Shown here in pieces: positions 23,423-31,298 of a DNA stretch of 63,559 nucleotides (its first letter is position 1; every line of letters begins with the position of its first letter). The notes beneath the pieces are model-generated. The model saw only the letters and a program-made list of their open reading frames with translations. It did no database searches and had not been told where the DNA came from. The DNA is from a virus. The stretch covers positions 1 through 63,559 of IMG/VR virus record IMGVR_UViG_3300036979_000143, one strand, 5' to 3'. Made by a program: the position numbers and the translations under genes.

Positions 23423-23956
23423 TTAGAATGGGATGTCATCGTCAGCTTCAGGCTTGGACTTCTCGGAAGGGGTTGGTGCCCAAACTCCCTCGTCGGAGTC
23501 TTCAAGAGCAGTTTTAGCAACTGATTTTGCTTTTTTGGTTAGCTGGGCAATTGCCTTCAGCTTGTTTTTGTCCAGAGCTGGGCCAGAAGGTTGAGCCGAG
23601 TTGAGCCAACGCACTTTAATGATCGTTTTCCCATCGTATTCTTCTTCCTCGCACACAACCTGACACTCTTTCCCGGTGAAAGGGTCAACTTTCCCCTCCG
23701 TGACCGCTTCGATGTCTCCGTCCCATCCGAATGCTTTGGTGAGCGTCTTGATGGTGTTGTCAAATGCACCGGGGGTTAGGTATCCGCGCCAAACGATCTC
23801 GCGACCAGTTTGCTCGCCTCCCTGCTTGATTTTGACAGGTATTCTGATGAAGGGGGAAGCCTTGGCTCCTGCCTCACCGAACCATCCGTTTCCGGGTGAC
23901 TTGACTACGGCAAGATACTTTCCTGCCTCTGTTACATATCTATTTTCTTCTGACAT
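23423..23956 (-). CDS. SSB-like single-strand DNA-binding protein
   Basis: The start at ATG 23954-23956 (MSEENRYVTEAGKY) removes an unlikely basic extension. The 177-residue protein has a beta-rich N-terminal domain (to about residue 115) of the DUF669/OB-fold type, a basic middle and a terminal acidic tip EADDDIPF. That tip is the hallmark of SSB proteins that recruit partners through the last Phe. It lies between the Cas4-like nuclease and RusA genes. I infer it protects single-stranded DNA during replication and annealing. Confidence 0.8.
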   Translation of the reverse strand: MSEENRYVTEAGKYLAVVKSPGNGWFGEAGAKASPFIRIPVKIKQGGEQTGREIVWRGYLTPGAFDNTIKTLTKAFGWDGDIEAVTEGKVDPFTGKECQVVCEEEEYDGKTIIKVRWLNSAQPSGPALDKNKLKAIAQLTKKAKSVAKTALEDSDEGVWAPTPSEKSKPEADDDIPF

Positions 23957-23975
23957 GGTGTTGTTTTGTTTTGGT

Positions 23976-25031
23976 TTACTTTTTGCGAGACATGACAGGC
24001 TCGCCCTGTTTGTTTGCAAGAACATTGCCGAGCAATTCTGCCAGCTTGTCCTTGCCTTCTTTTGCTTTCAGTTGCAATTTAGCGACAACAGCTTTTTCAA
24101 GCTGGGATACGCTGACTTTGCAACATTGGGCAAATTCTGATGGGTCTAAAACTGAAGACAAAGCACCATAGGCTTCATCCGCATTTTCAACTGAACGGGT
24201 CGTGCGTCCCGGCTTCAGTTCCCACCCCCTAATTAGCGATCCTGCATTAAGGCGACGCCTCGTTTCAGATCGAATTGCTTCAATAACGGATTCGGCAACA
24301 TCTGCCGCATCGTTATACTCTGCTAGTTGGGCATCTCCAAGCTCAAGGATGCTCAAGGGGGAAGTTTTAGCAACCTCGTGAACCTTTGCCCCGGCTTCAG
24401 GACAGATGCTCTTTGCCTTGCAATATTTGCAGGCATTGGGCGAAGGAATCCTATTCGCATTGGGAGCGTAAGCCCTAGTCACTAAAACAGATATTTCGCT
24501 TCTAGCCTCTAGCAAAGAATCCTCATCATATTCTGCAATCGTGTAAGGCGTATCCGTCATCGGCTGAATGATAGAAACGTATATCTTTTTCAGTTTAGGA
24601 AGATTCGCTTTTACCAACACCGCATAGGCGCGAAGTTGGAAATTAGATTCTGCCGCACCTTGGGACATTCTCCCTGTTTTGTAATCGCTCACGATGGCAA
24701 TTTCATCGCCAATGTGGTCGATTCTATCTATCTGACCAGAGAACAAATCGCTGAACCATAGGCGTTTCTCCGTAGTTACATAAGTAACTTCGCCTGCTTT
24801 GATGGTTTCAACCACCTCCTTATGGTAGTGGATGCACCATTCAGCGATGTTTTTCTCTTCCGAGGTCAGGTCTCCTTTCCCGGTGGCAATCCATTCGTGG
24901 ATTCTTGTTCCTTTCTCTGCGGCTTCACTCGTCTCGCGAGGCATGGTTGCCTCCAAGGAGAATGATCCGGGACAGAGCGCAATGCGGTTCATTCCGCTTG
25001 CGCTGATCTTTCCTTCGCGTTCGTCGCTCAT
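23976..25031 (-). CDS. Cas4/DUF2800-type PD-(D/E)XK exonuclease with iron-sulfur Cys set
   Basis: In this 351-residue protein, GTRIHEWI (H45), FSGQIDRI (D102) and IVSDYKTG (D116, K118) form the nuclease site. C20 with C201, C204 and C210 (CKYCKAKSIC) match the one-plus-three Cys layout that holds a 4Fe-4S cluster in AddB/Cas4 enzymes. It would resect DNA ends to give single strands for the RecT-like annealase; it overlaps the annealase gene by 1 nt. The C-terminal 120 residues are a helical extension. Confidence 0.85.
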   Translation of the reverse strand: MSDEREGKISASGMNRIALCPGSFSLEATMPRETSEAAEKGTRIHEWIATGKGDLTSEEKNIAEWCIHYHKEVVETIKAGEVTYVTTEKRLWFSDLFSGQIDRIDHIGDEIAIVSDYKTGRMSQGAAESNFQLRAYAVLVKANLPKLKKIYVSIIQPMTDTPYTIAEYDEDSLLEARSEISVLVTRAYAPNANRIPSPNACKYCKAKSICPEAGAKVHEVAKTSPLSILELGDAQLAEYNDAADVAESVIEAIRSETRRRLNAGSLIRGWELKPGRTTRSVENADEAYGALSSVLDPSEFAQCCKVSVSQLEKAVVAKLQLKAKEGKDKLAELLGNVLANKQGEPVMSRKK

Positions 25032-25819
25032 CAGTTTTTCAGGGAGAAAGCGATGATTTCGCTGAACACATTCACGAGGCGTTCCTTGAGCTTGTCGCTG
25101 AAGTCAGCAACAAACTCTGGAACATCCTTCATTCCTTTGGACAGGCAGAAAGAACGAACGTCTTCCTCGGAAACCTTGTTCTCGTCCATAAGGCGGAAAA
25201 GGTCATCGTGAGGATTAACTTGAGACTTCACCTCGTCCTTGAGGATTTGCGCCTCAATGACTTCAGGATCTTCAACAGGCACAGGCTTGGAGAATACAGG
25301 CTTGGCTATTGCTGGCTTGGCAGAGGATTCAGCCGGGGTAAAGTCTTGGACTTCCTCCGGGGTATAAAGACCGCTGACAACGCTTGGGTAAACTGCCCTA
25401 ACCCCTTCGCTAATGACGCGAGCAGAAAGCATTTGGCGAGGATATTTCTTCCAGTTGTCGCCATTGGCTAACCCTGCTCTCTTTGCGTCTTCGATAGTCC
25501 AAGTGATAGGAACCTTTCCTCCTTGGGGATGCGAGAACGTGGCCGAAACCTTAACATCCGTGCGCTCGTCCCAAGTGATTGAGCCTCCTGCCTGTTGGAA
25601 ACGTGCCAGCATTGCATCAGCCTTCAAACTAGGCCGTCCTTTGATGATATGGTATTCCTTTGCGGCAGACGCAGGATGGCGTCCTTCGCTTTGGGCTACG
25701 AGCATCAACGCAAGAGCCTGATCGGGGGTATTAACCCCGAAAAGGCCACTCTTGGCAACTGCTACGGCCATCCTCTCAACATCGCTGACGGGAATGAGCA
25801 CTGCAAGTTGGTTTGACAT
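25031..25819 (-). CDS. RecT-like single-strand annealing protein
   Basis: The start at ATG 25817-25819 (MSNQLAVLIPVSDVERMA) follows the preceding gene. It encodes 262 residues. The region AQSEGRHPASAAKEYHIIKG through WTIEDAKRAGLANGDNW to PRQMLSARVISEGVRAVYP (about 40-155) is the conserved core of the RecT superfamily. The C-terminal 100 residues are an acidic linker and helical tail that may bind the SSB-like protein. With the adjacent nuclease it makes a complete exonuclease/annealase pair. The upstream extension of the frame is Pro/Ser/Arg-rich and lies over a neighbouring gene. Confidence 0.85.
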   Translation of the reverse strand: MSNQLAVLIPVSDVERMAVAVAKSGLFGVNTPDQALALMLVAQSEGRHPASAAKEYHIIKGRPSLKADAMLARFQQAGGSITWDERTDVKVSATFSHPQGGKVPITWTIEDAKRAGLANGDNWKKYPRQMLSARVISEGVRAVYPSVVSGLYTPEEVQDFTPAESSAKPAIAKPVFSKPVPVEDPEVIEAQILKDEVKSQVNPHDDLFRLMDENKVSEEDVRSFCLSKGMKDVPEFVADFSDKLKERLVNVFSEIIAFSLKN

Positions 25820-25823
25820 CGTA

Positions 25824-26018
25824 TTAGGCGGTAGCGGTTTCGGCTTCGATGGGTTGGGCCATCTGTTCCTTGGCGGAAGCCATTCGGGACTGCATTGCGC
25901 CGACGAGAAACTTGCGGAGAGTTTCCCGGTTCTTCTTGCCTCCGATTGCGGAGACTGCTGCTTGGATCTCGTCATCACCATAAGGGATGCGTAGGGTCAG
26001 GGATTTATTCTGATTCAT
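25824..26018 (-). CDS. Small ribbon-helix-like hypothetical protein
   Basis: The start at ATG 26016-26018 (MNQNKSLTLRIPYGDDEIQA) encodes 64 residues. A strand followed by two helices (ETLRKFLVGAMQSRM) resembles a ribbon-helix-helix DNA-binding layout. It is 4 nt upstream of the RecT-like gene and its start lies inside the end of the 26005 gene. It could be an autoregulator of the recombination operon; inferred. Confidence 0.6.
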   Translation of the reverse strand: MNQNKSLTLRIPYGDDEIQAAVSAIGGKKNRETLRKFLVGAMQSRMASAKEQMAQPIEAETATA

Positions 26019-26163
26019 TTTTGTTGTTGTTGTTTGTTTGGTTATTCCCACGATTTTCGAGGGAAAGTTTCAGCCTATTGTATGCGCGGATCTGTTTATC
26101 GCGTTTGTTGCGGATTTCACGGACATCACGGCTGGTAAAAGAATATGGAGGTCGATAGCTCAT
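26005..26163 (-). CDS. Small basic hypothetical protein
   Basis: The 52-residue frame starts at ATG 26161-26163, overlapping the upstream stop (ATGA). Basic and Arg-rich (TSRDVREIRNKRDKQIRAYN), with an Asn-rich end produced by an AAC repeat that also forms the SD-free leader of the next gene. It may be nucleic-acid binding. Overlap on both sides supports it. Confidence 0.55.
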   Translation of the reverse strand: MSYRPPYSFTSRDVREIRNKRDKQIRAYNRLKLSLENRGNNQTNNNNKNESE

Positions 26164-26381
26164 TTTCGGACAAAGGCTAGGTATTGGCTGTTGCTTGCTT
26201 TTTGAACCTTATACCCTGCGCTCTTGAAGAGTTTCTTGGATTCATCTTGGTCATTGAAAAACGCGAGGCAATCGCGACCGAAGGAAACTGCTCCGTTGTC
26301 GTGGAGGACTAGGGATCGGTTAGGGTATTGCTCGCGATAGTTTTCCCATAAGGCGAGGTCGGTATTGTATAGCGGTGTCAT
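26160..26381 (-). CDS. Small hypothetical protein behind leader element C
   Basis: This 73-residue alpha/beta protein (NRSLVLHDNGAVSFGRDCLA is the central strand pair). It is the first gene after the conserved hairpin leader at 26379-26470 and starts after AATAAATAAA. Function unknown. Confidence 0.6.
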   Translation of the reverse strand: MTPLYNTDLALWENYREQYPNRSLVLHDNGAVSFGRDCLAFFNDQDESKKLFKSAGYKVQKASNSQYLAFVRK

Positions 26382-26470
26382 TTTATTTATTGGGTTTAGG
26401 TTATTTATTGGATTTAACTAACAACATCATCATGGCTCCGATGATTGCGAATGGAAAGCAAAAAAGTAGG
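26379..26470 (-). promoter_or_regulatory. Conserved 5'-leader hairpin element, copy C
   Basis: The leader of the 26160-26381 gene shares with copies A and B, in transcription order, a T-rich block, CTTTCC, a hairpin (26426-26445) with GGAG on the 5' side of its loop, a GTTAGTT/AATCCAATAAATAA stretch and AATAAATAAA before ATG. Stem arms are ATCATC/GATGAT instead of ACAATC/GATTGT, two compensatory pair changes. Likely an RNA control element. Confidence 0.6.
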
Positions 26471-26475
26471 CTATT

Positions 26476-26931
26476 TTACTCTTTTGGGATACTTTTTTCG
26501 GAATAGATGGCGAGTTTTGAAGGCCAAATATAAGGCAAATCGTCAGGAATCTCATCACCGAAAATGGGCCTGTAATGCTCTGGCATTTTGCGCAAGAGGT
26601 TGCTCTGGTGAGACAAACAAAGTTCCGTCTCGCTGATCCATAGAGGCTCAAGGCAATAGGGCAAAGTAGCTTGTGCTTCGCGCATATTCTCAAGCATCGT
26701 GTCTTTGTATCCCCGGCCTAGCCATTCTTCGCAACAAGCCATGCCGTATTGGAGCAGTTGCCACTCATATCCAGCCCACATTTTTGCGGCAGGGTGGTTG
26801 CGCCAACCCTTCGTGATGCCAGCTAATGCGCGATATATTTGCCAAACTTCGACTCGCTGTTTCCCTAGGCGTCTATTATCAAGACAAGCGGCAGATGTTT
26901 TGTAGGATTCGTATGGTAGGAATGTTTGCAT
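26476..26931 (-). CDS. Pyrimidine dimer DNA glycosylase-like protein (MSMEG_6728 family)
   Basis: This 151-residue protein has an N-terminus MQTFLPYESYKTSAACLDNR followed by RLGKQRVEVWQI, WRNHPAAKMWAGYEWQL and CCEEWLGRGYKDT, a pattern recognised in Pyr_excise (PF03013)/MSMEG_6728-type proteins. The family includes T4 endonuclease V-like repair enzymes that nick at UV dimers, though activity of this branch is not proven. It may also act on modified bases, which would suit a phage with a hypermodification cassette; that link is inference. Confidence 0.78.
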   Translation of the reverse strand: MQTFLPYESYKTSAACLDNRRLGKQRVEVWQIYRALAGITKGWRNHPAAKMWAGYEWQLLQYGMACCEEWLGRGYKDTMLENMREAQATLPYCLEPLWISETELCLSHQSNLLRKMPEHYRPIFGDEIPDDLPYIWPSKLAIYSEKSIPKE

Positions 26932-26955
26932 ATTTATTTATTGATTGGATTTGAA

Positions 26956-27105
26956 TCAAACCCGTTTTTTGGATTTAGGCAAAGGCTTTTTTTTGCTAAA
27001 AATAGCATCCCAATTTTCCCGGTATTTTGCCCGATCTACAGGACGCTCGGCGTCACCTTTCCCGGCTCCTGTTCCAAACTGATTTTTAGGAATTGGTTGG
27101 CTCAT
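26956..27105 (-). CDS. Small Lys/Arg-rich hypothetical protein
   Basis: This 49-residue frame overlaps the upstream stop as TAATG. A GTGAGKGDAERPVDRAKYRE core resembles a GKGDxxRxxDxxxFxxNWD pattern recurring in small phage proteins, and the tail is basic. Function unknown. Confidence 0.6.
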   Translation of the reverse strand: MSQPIPKNQFGTGAGKGDAERPVDRAKYRENWDAIFSKKKPLPKSKKRV

Positions 27106-28553
27106 TATAGAAGGGGGATTACTGAAGCCTGCACGTCACTCTTGGTCAAGGTAGAACGGGTAGAGATTGCGACATCCAGATTGTCTAGATTGGATGCCCT
27201 TGTTGTCGTTAGCCCCTGCGATGTGAGAGCAGTCTGCACGTTTGCGGAAGTTAAAACGGCAGTTCCAGTAGTTGCATCAACTGGCACACCAAGGGCAACT
27301 GATCCAACTGGAGGAACAGCAAGTGTCCCCGTCAAGTTTCCAAAATTGTATGTTGTTCCGCTACGGACGTTTGATGTGGCTGGAAAGTCTGCAACAGCCG
27401 CATCATCAATCAATGTCTTCGTTCCGCCAGTAGATGTGTAAAAAATGGCTACATTCGATAATGATGGAAGAAGGCGGATAGGGACTGCTCCGATAGGACT
27501 CATCCCTAACGGCCCAAACTCAAGCTCACGAACAATATTGATAGAACCAATGTTGCTGGATGACAATCCAGTGGCGGCAAGGATGCCTACTGATCCTAAT
27601 CCGAAACCATTCCCTTTTGCTCTAGTAACAGACAATGTTCCAGTAGACTGATTAAAAGCTGCAATTCCGCCATTTGAACCTCCTGTAGCGGTTCCGTTAA
27701 TATTTACTGTTCCAGTAGAATTGTTTTGGACGGCAAACGAACCACTTGCGCCACCCGTGCAATTGCCAGTTATATTAACTATTGCCGTAGAGTTATGATT
27801 TATACAAGGAGTGCTTGCAATACTAGTGTTTGCTTGGACTGTTCCGACAAAATTAACTATTCCCGTGGTAGAGTTGACTGTTGCCATAGTTTGATTAATC
27901 GCTGCTGGAGCAATCAAATCGGCATTGATAGTTGTCGTTCCTGTGTTGGATATAATTATTGGTGCATTTGTTGCACCTGTGACAAAATTAACAGTTCCAG
28001 TAAATGTTATTGTTCCTGTTCCTCCAAATGATAATGCAGAGCTATTTCTTCCATATACATTTCCTGTTATTGTCACATTGCTTGTTGCATTGGTAGTTGT
28101 TCCAATTCCAGAACCAGAAAGGGTTGCAACTGTTCCACTATTTATGTTTACGGCATTTATTAAACACGTTCCAATTCCATTATAGTTTATACCAACTTGT
28201 CCTACTACGACAGAACTACCATTTATGTTTCCTGTAGATGTAATATTTAATGCAAGGTTTGTGTTTAATACAGATAAACAAGATGTAGTCCCTGCGGTGA
28301 TATCAACAACAGTTATATTAGCCACCAAGTTTCCAGCAGTAAATGTTCCTCCAGCATTTGAGCTAGTGCTTCCGCCGTTAAATGGAATTCCTGTTACTGC
28401 CGTTGTATTAAGTGAAGTTACATTGATGTCTTGATTTATCGTGACATTGAAATTATTAGCCCAAACAGAATCTCCAGCAACAGGAACAACTCCACCAGCC
28501 CAAGTAGCCGTGGCACTCCAGTTTCCGTTAGCCTGTGCTTTAATGTTTGGCAT
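27105..28553 (-). CDS. Repetitive beta-helix adhesin or fibre protein in the early region
   Basis: This 482-residue protein begins GNWSATATWAGGVVPVAGDS, a G8-like start followed by strand-turn repeats. From about 60 to 330 it is a Thr/Asn/Gly/Ser-rich series of short repeats around V-NI-G and TVN-GT, typical of a right-handed beta helix. The C-terminal 150 residues are a separate alpha/beta end (TTRASNLDNLDVAISTRS). Such proteins bind surfaces as spikes or fibres. It stands apart from the tail genes, inside the early/accessory region. Confidence 0.7.
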   Translation of the reverse strand: MPNIKAQANGNWSATATWAGGVVPVAGDSVWANNFNVTINQDINVTSLNTTAVTGIPFNGGSTSSNAGGTFTAGNLVANITVVDITAGTTSCLSVLNTNLALNITSTGNINGSSVVVGQVGINYNGIGTCLINAVNINSGTVATLSGSGIGTTTNATSNVTITGNVYGRNSSALSFGGTGTITFTGTVNFVTGATNAPIIISNTGTTTINADLIAPAAINQTMATVNSTTGIVNFVGTVQANTSIASTPCINHNSTAIVNITGNCTGGASGSFAVQNNSTGTVNINGTATGGSNGGIAAFNQSTGTLSVTRAKGNGFGLGSVGILAATGLSSSNIGSINIVRELEFGPLGMSPIGAVPIRLLPSLSNVAIFYTSTGGTKTLIDDAAVADFPATSNVRSGTTYNFGNLTGTLAVPPVGSVALGVPVDATTGTAVLTSANVQTALTSQGLTTTRASNLDNLDVAISTRSTLTKSDVQASVIPLL

Positions 28554-28771
28554 TATATTCCCTTAATTTCGCGAAACTTGGCAACAGCTTCGTTAATTGC
28601 GTTCACAAACTCCGATTCCGCAATTCCATCAACATTGTGATTGCCAACCATAGCACTTTTCATTTGATCTAGTGCAAACTGACCATCTATGAATGGCATA
28701 ACGCTTAAACATGCGGTTTTGCTCCCATCGGGAAGGTTTGTGAATGACAATGATACTTGCTCTTGGTTCAT
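28553..28771 (-). CDS. Small hypothetical companion of the adhesin gene
   Basis: This 72-residue soluble alpha/beta protein overlaps the adhesin gene by one base (stop/start). It has one Cys and an acidic/helical C-terminus (EFVNAINEAVAKFREIKG). Possibly an assembly partner or small virion protein of the same cassette. Confidence 0.55.
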   Translation of the reverse strand: MNQEQVSLSFTNLPDGSKTACLSVMPFIDGQFALDQMKSAMVGNHNVDGIAESEFVNAINEAVAKFREIKGI

Positions 28772-28775
28772 AGTG

Positions 28776-29087
28776 TTAAGGAATTGTAAGTGTGTCCGTA
28801 GCGATTGATCCTGCGCTATATGTCAGATCCCTGTGAGCAACCTGTGTCGCGCCATTGAAGTAGTTGATTTGCGTAATGTTCCCGTCAGTAGAAACAAATG
28901 TCCTTCGCGTGAATACAGGCAAAGAATAAGATGAAGACCTTTGCTCTGGGAAATTTGTTACAGAAACAGATCCAGACACAGGCAACGTGCCGTCAATCGT
29001 TACAGAAAACGGCTTTAGAAGCCTCTCGTAGATACACGAAAGCCATCTAGGTGTTGTCCAATGTCTGCAATCTTCAGATAGACTCAT
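28776..29087 (-). CDS. Small beta-rich structural-like protein
   Basis: This 103-residue protein has a VTIDGTLPVSGSVSVTNFPE segment, a phrase-like repeat seen in many phage virion proteins, followed by beta strands. It overlaps the DUF3310 gene by 14 nt. With the beta-helix gene it makes a small structural island within the early region; possibly a horizontally acquired fibre module. Confidence 0.6.
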   Translation of the reverse strand: MSLSEDCRHWTTPRWLSCIYERLLKPFSVTIDGTLPVSGSVSVTNFPEQRSSSYSLPVFTRRTFVSTDGNITQINYFNGATQVAHRDLTYSAGSIATDTLTIP

Positions 29088-29313
29088 TTGTGTTAATTCT
29101 TTGAATTTCGCGACGAATATAAAAGATAGCTTTTTCTAGGTCTTCCGTAGGGTCTTTCGATTTTAGCCCTGCCCTCCAAATATATTTGATGGCATTGCCA
29201 AGGCAGAAATTAAAATGCTCCGTAACCTGAATACACTCCACGCCAGACGGGTGTGCTGTGTAGTGGGAAGGGTGATTAACTGCGTCAGGAAAATTGATGT
29301 CTGTATTATTCAT
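29074..29313 (-). CDS. DUF3310 family protein
   Basis: This 79-residue protein shows the DUF3310 (PF11753) pattern: VNHPSHYTAHPSGVECIQVT, then NFCLGNAIKYIWRAGLKS and DLEKAIFYIRREI. These small proteins are common in tailed phages and are sometimes annotated as SaV-like or nucleotide-kinase-related, though the biochemical role is unproven. SD AGGA 8 nt before the start. Confidence 0.85.
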   Translation of the reverse strand: MNNTDINFPDAVNHPSHYTAHPSGVECIQVTEHFNFCLGNAIKYIWRAGLKSKDPTEDLEKAIFYIRREIQRINTNESI

Positions 29314-29482
29314 TGTTATTCCTGCTACTTAATTCATATCTTCGCATGATGTCCATGCGTTGAGGGTTGTTTGCCTTGGTGGCCGGGGTAGCCTTTTTCA
29401 TGGCGTGCATTCGGGCTTTTACAGCAACTTCAGCCCCAGCGATTGGGCTTGCTACACGTTTGAATTGGCTTGTCTTTTTCAC
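29306..29482 (-). CDS. Small basic protein with GTG start
   Basis: GTG 29480-29482 overlaps the stop of the membrane gene as GTGA, giving 58 residues. Lys/Arg/Ala-rich and hydrophilic, without Cys, it looks like a small nucleic-acid binding protein. It overlaps DUF3310 by 8 nt. The longer frame upstream is unlikely because it overlaps the membrane gene. Confidence 0.5.
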   Translation of the reverse strand: MKKTSQFKRVASPIAGAEVAVKARMHAMKKATPATKANNPQRMDIMRRYELSSRNNNE

Positions 29483-29664
29483 GGCACAAGGAACGCGATA
29501 ATAGCGCAGATTAGCATTATGACAGCTAGGATCGCCAACGGAATCCACAACGGAGACAAAACCCACCACCATGACCATGCGATAACACCGCACAACTTGA
29601 GTGTGATGAAGACCATAAGCAGGACAGTTCCTGCGGACATTCCAGATGTATTTGAATTGCTCAT
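29479..29664 (-). CDS. Small two-helix membrane protein (TMEM185-like motif)
   Basis: This 61-residue protein has two hydrophobic helices joined by WSWWWVLSPLWIP; the LKLCGVIAWSWWWV phrase is the typical motif of Tmemb_185A-like small phage proteins. It would lie in the host inner membrane. It starts with ATGA overlapping the upstream small gene. Function unknown; could be a superinfection or host-takeover factor. Confidence 0.75.
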   Translation of the reverse strand: MSNSNTSGMSAGTVLLMVFITLKLCGVIAWSWWWVLSPLWIPLAILAVIMLICAIIAFLVP

Positions 29665-29789
29665 TTTATTTTTGGTTTGGATTTATTGTTTGCTGGTGAT
29701 TTCAAAACCTCGCTGGCTGGACGAACACCCTGCTTTCGCAAGGTGTCGTCAGCCGGGGGAAAGCTCTTTGTGATCGGCTTTTTAGGCAT
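29661..29789 (-). CDS. Very small basic protein
   Basis: This 42-residue frame has its start overlapping the upstream stop (TAATG) and its stop overlapping the next start (ATGA). Lys/Pro-rich with no hydrophobic segment (MPKKPITKSFPPADDTLRKQ). The tight overlaps on both sides are the main evidence. Function unknown. Confidence 0.55.
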   Translation of the reverse strand: MPKKPITKSFPPADDTLRKQGVRPASEVLKSPANNKSKPKIK

Positions 29790-30124
29790 TAGCTTACAGC
29801 CTGATCCTCTGGTGCCGCTTCAGTAGCCTCTTCGCTGCGGTCTTTGATAATCAGTTTCTCAAGCAGGGCTGCTGCGATAAGAAGATTAAAGGCGAACAGC
29901 TTGCTCTTGTTGATAAGGTCAACAAAGATGTCGTCTTTGGTGATCGTGTTCAGGTCAACATTCTCAATTACCTTTTGAATGTGATCGGCCTCCCCGGTTG
30001 TCTCTTCAGCGGTTGGTTCGGCAGCAGGGGTCTCGGAAACATCCGATGCAGGCGGTTGGTTTTCCTGCGTAGGAAGCTGGACGATATTTGATTTGCTCTC
30101 TTCTGTTGTTGTATTCTGTTCCAT
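29789..30124 (-). CDS. Acidic hypothetical protein with one hydrophobic helix
   Basis: This 111-residue protein has a first half (1-48) acidic, Pro/Thr/Glu-rich and probably disordered, and a second half with a conserved-looking helical segment (LINKSKLFAFNLLIAAALLE) that is hydrophobic enough to pack or associate with membrane. It may be an acidic DNA mimic or a small structural partner; no family is recognised. Confidence 0.55.
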   Translation of the reverse strand: MEQNTTTEESKSNIVQLPTQENQPPASDVSETPAAEPTAEETTGEADHIQKVIENVDLNTITKDDIFVDLINKSKLFAFNLLIAAALLEKLIIKDRSEEATEAAPEDQAVS

Positions 30125-30151
30125 TGTTTTTATTTGGTTGGTTGTTTTCTG

Positions 30152-30313
30152 CTACATTTTTGCACGTTTCGGCATCTTGATTAGACGTTTCTTGTCTTTC
30201 GGCATCTCCGACTTTTTCGACTTCGATTCCATCGGAATGTTTTTTTTAGCCGCTGTCAACCCGACTCGGATTTCCGGGGTTCCAACTTTGAGGTATGTAG
30301 AATTGTTGTTCAT
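30152..30313 (-). CDS. Small Lys-rich protein
   Basis: This 53-residue frame lies between two genes with 1-27 nt gaps. It is very basic toward the C-terminus (KSKKSEMPKDKKRLIKMPKR), with a short beta-like start (STYLKVGTPEIRVG). It is probably a nucleic-acid-binding peptide. Confidence 0.55.
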   Translation of the reverse strand: MNNNSTYLKVGTPEIRVGLTAAKKNIPMESKSKKSEMPKDKKRLIKMPKRAKM

Positions 30314-30314
30314 A

Positions 30315-30545
30315 TTATTCCGTGACATATTGCATCATTGCGTCAGCAAGGTCAAAAGCCAACTTTGCTGCTTTTTCTGGTTCAGTCCCGTCTTCCGTGG
30401 TGGCAATCCCGGCTAGGGCAGAACTGGCAAAGTATGCCCTCATGCTCATTCCTGTATTACTCTTAATGGGTGGATTGTTTCTGTCTCCTTGGTATGGGGC
30501 AACCGGGAAGGCTGGAAAATTGAACTTTTTATTAATTCGATTCAT
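30315..30545 (-). CDS. Small hypothetical protein
   Basis: This 76-residue protein has GMSMRAYFASSALAGIATTE and a C-terminal helix KLAFDLADAMMQYVTE, which is reminiscent of small phage proteins with an MTLRDYFA-like core. Soluble and helical. It overlaps the 30532 gene by 14 nt. Confidence 0.65.
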   Translation of the reverse strand: MNRINKKFNFPAFPVAPYQGDRNNPPIKSNTGMSMRAYFASSALAGIATTEDGTEPEKAAKLAFDLADAMMQYVTE

Positions 30546-30693
30546 TTGGTGTTTTGATTAGTTTTTTTGCCCGTTGCGGGCAAGTGAGGCGATACTTTTT
30601 TTCTAATTTGCCAAGCCTGTCAAGAAATATCCACACAAAAGGAATGCACGGATTATACATCGTGGCTTGTTTGTATTCGTTTAATGACATCAT
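30532..30693 (-). CDS. Small hypothetical protein
   Basis: ATG 30691-30693 (MMSLNEYKQATMYNPCIPFV) gives 53 residues and starts 5 nt after the preceding gene stop; a longer frame would overlap it by 98 nt. It is hydrophobic in the middle and basic at the end. Function unknown. Confidence 0.5.
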   Translation of the reverse strand: MMSLNEYKQATMYNPCIPFVWIFLDRLGKLEKKYRLTCPQRAKKLIKTPNESN

Positions 30694-30697
30694 GGAT

Positions 30698-31066
30698 TTA
30701 TTTGGTTGGGGGGTGGCAACATCCGTCGCACCCGTGGATTGCTTCGTATGGATTTTTTGTTTTCGGGTCATCCGGGTCAGGGTGTCCGATGCCATGAGGA
30801 CAGATACGCTCCATGATTCCCCGGTCGCCTCGCCAGTTTTGCGGCCAATCGCGCATATGGTGTTCGCTGGGATTGTGGATACAGCAATATTCGCCTTGGC
30901 ATTTTGACCTACTATGGACGAGTAGAACCCGATCAGACCCTACTAGCTTGTATCGCTCTTGCCCGACATAGGCGACATGGGAGGCCAATTCCTGTTTCTT
31001 TTGTAGCCTTTCTTTTTGTGCTTTCCAGTTAAAAAGTGCTTTTATCAGATTTGTGTATTTATTCAT
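30698..31066 (-). CDS. Cys/His-rich putative metal-binding protein
   Basis: This 122-residue protein has a basic N-terminal region, then a conserved-looking block with several Cys and His: CQGEYCCIHNPSEHHMRDWP, IMERICPHGIGHPDPDD and IHGCDGCCHPP. This resembles a multi-metal binding domain found in phage accessory genes. No catalytic role is known. Confidence 0.65.
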   Translation of the reverse strand: MNKYTNLIKALFNWKAQKERLQKKQELASHVAYVGQERYKLVGSDRVLLVHSRSKCQGEYCCIHNPSEHHMRDWPQNWRGDRGIMERICPHGIGHPDPDDPKTKNPYEAIHGCDGCCHPPTK

Positions 31067-31277
31067 CTTGAGAAGGCTCTTTATTTTTTTCCATTTCGTT
31101 TGCCTGATCCTCTCGGATGTCGAGAATCATATTTTTTATCAGTATCGTTACGTCTGATTCTTTCCCCCACCACTTGCGTAGGTAACAATAGTATTGTTCG
31201 TAAATGAAGGAGATGATTTCCTCCCGTGCGATATGCTTTCCTTCGGCATATCCTTTATTGTATTCATTGGTGTTCAT
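31059..31277 (-). CDS. Small hypothetical protein
   Basis: This 72-residue protein has an aromatic helix (IYEQYYCYLRKWWGKES) and an acidic Lys/Glu end. It overlaps the Cys/His-rich gene by 8 nt. No family recognised. Confidence 0.55.
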   Translation of the reverse strand: MNTNEYNKGYAEGKHIAREEIISFIYEQYYCYLRKWWGKESDVTILIKNMILDIREDQANEMEKNKEPSQDE

Positions 31278-31298
31278 GACATTGCCCGTATGAGCTAG

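Noticed and set aside
27105-28553. CRISPR-like repeats in the beta-helix gene
   Set aside because: Repeats are protein-level, short and degenerate, in frame; no spacers.
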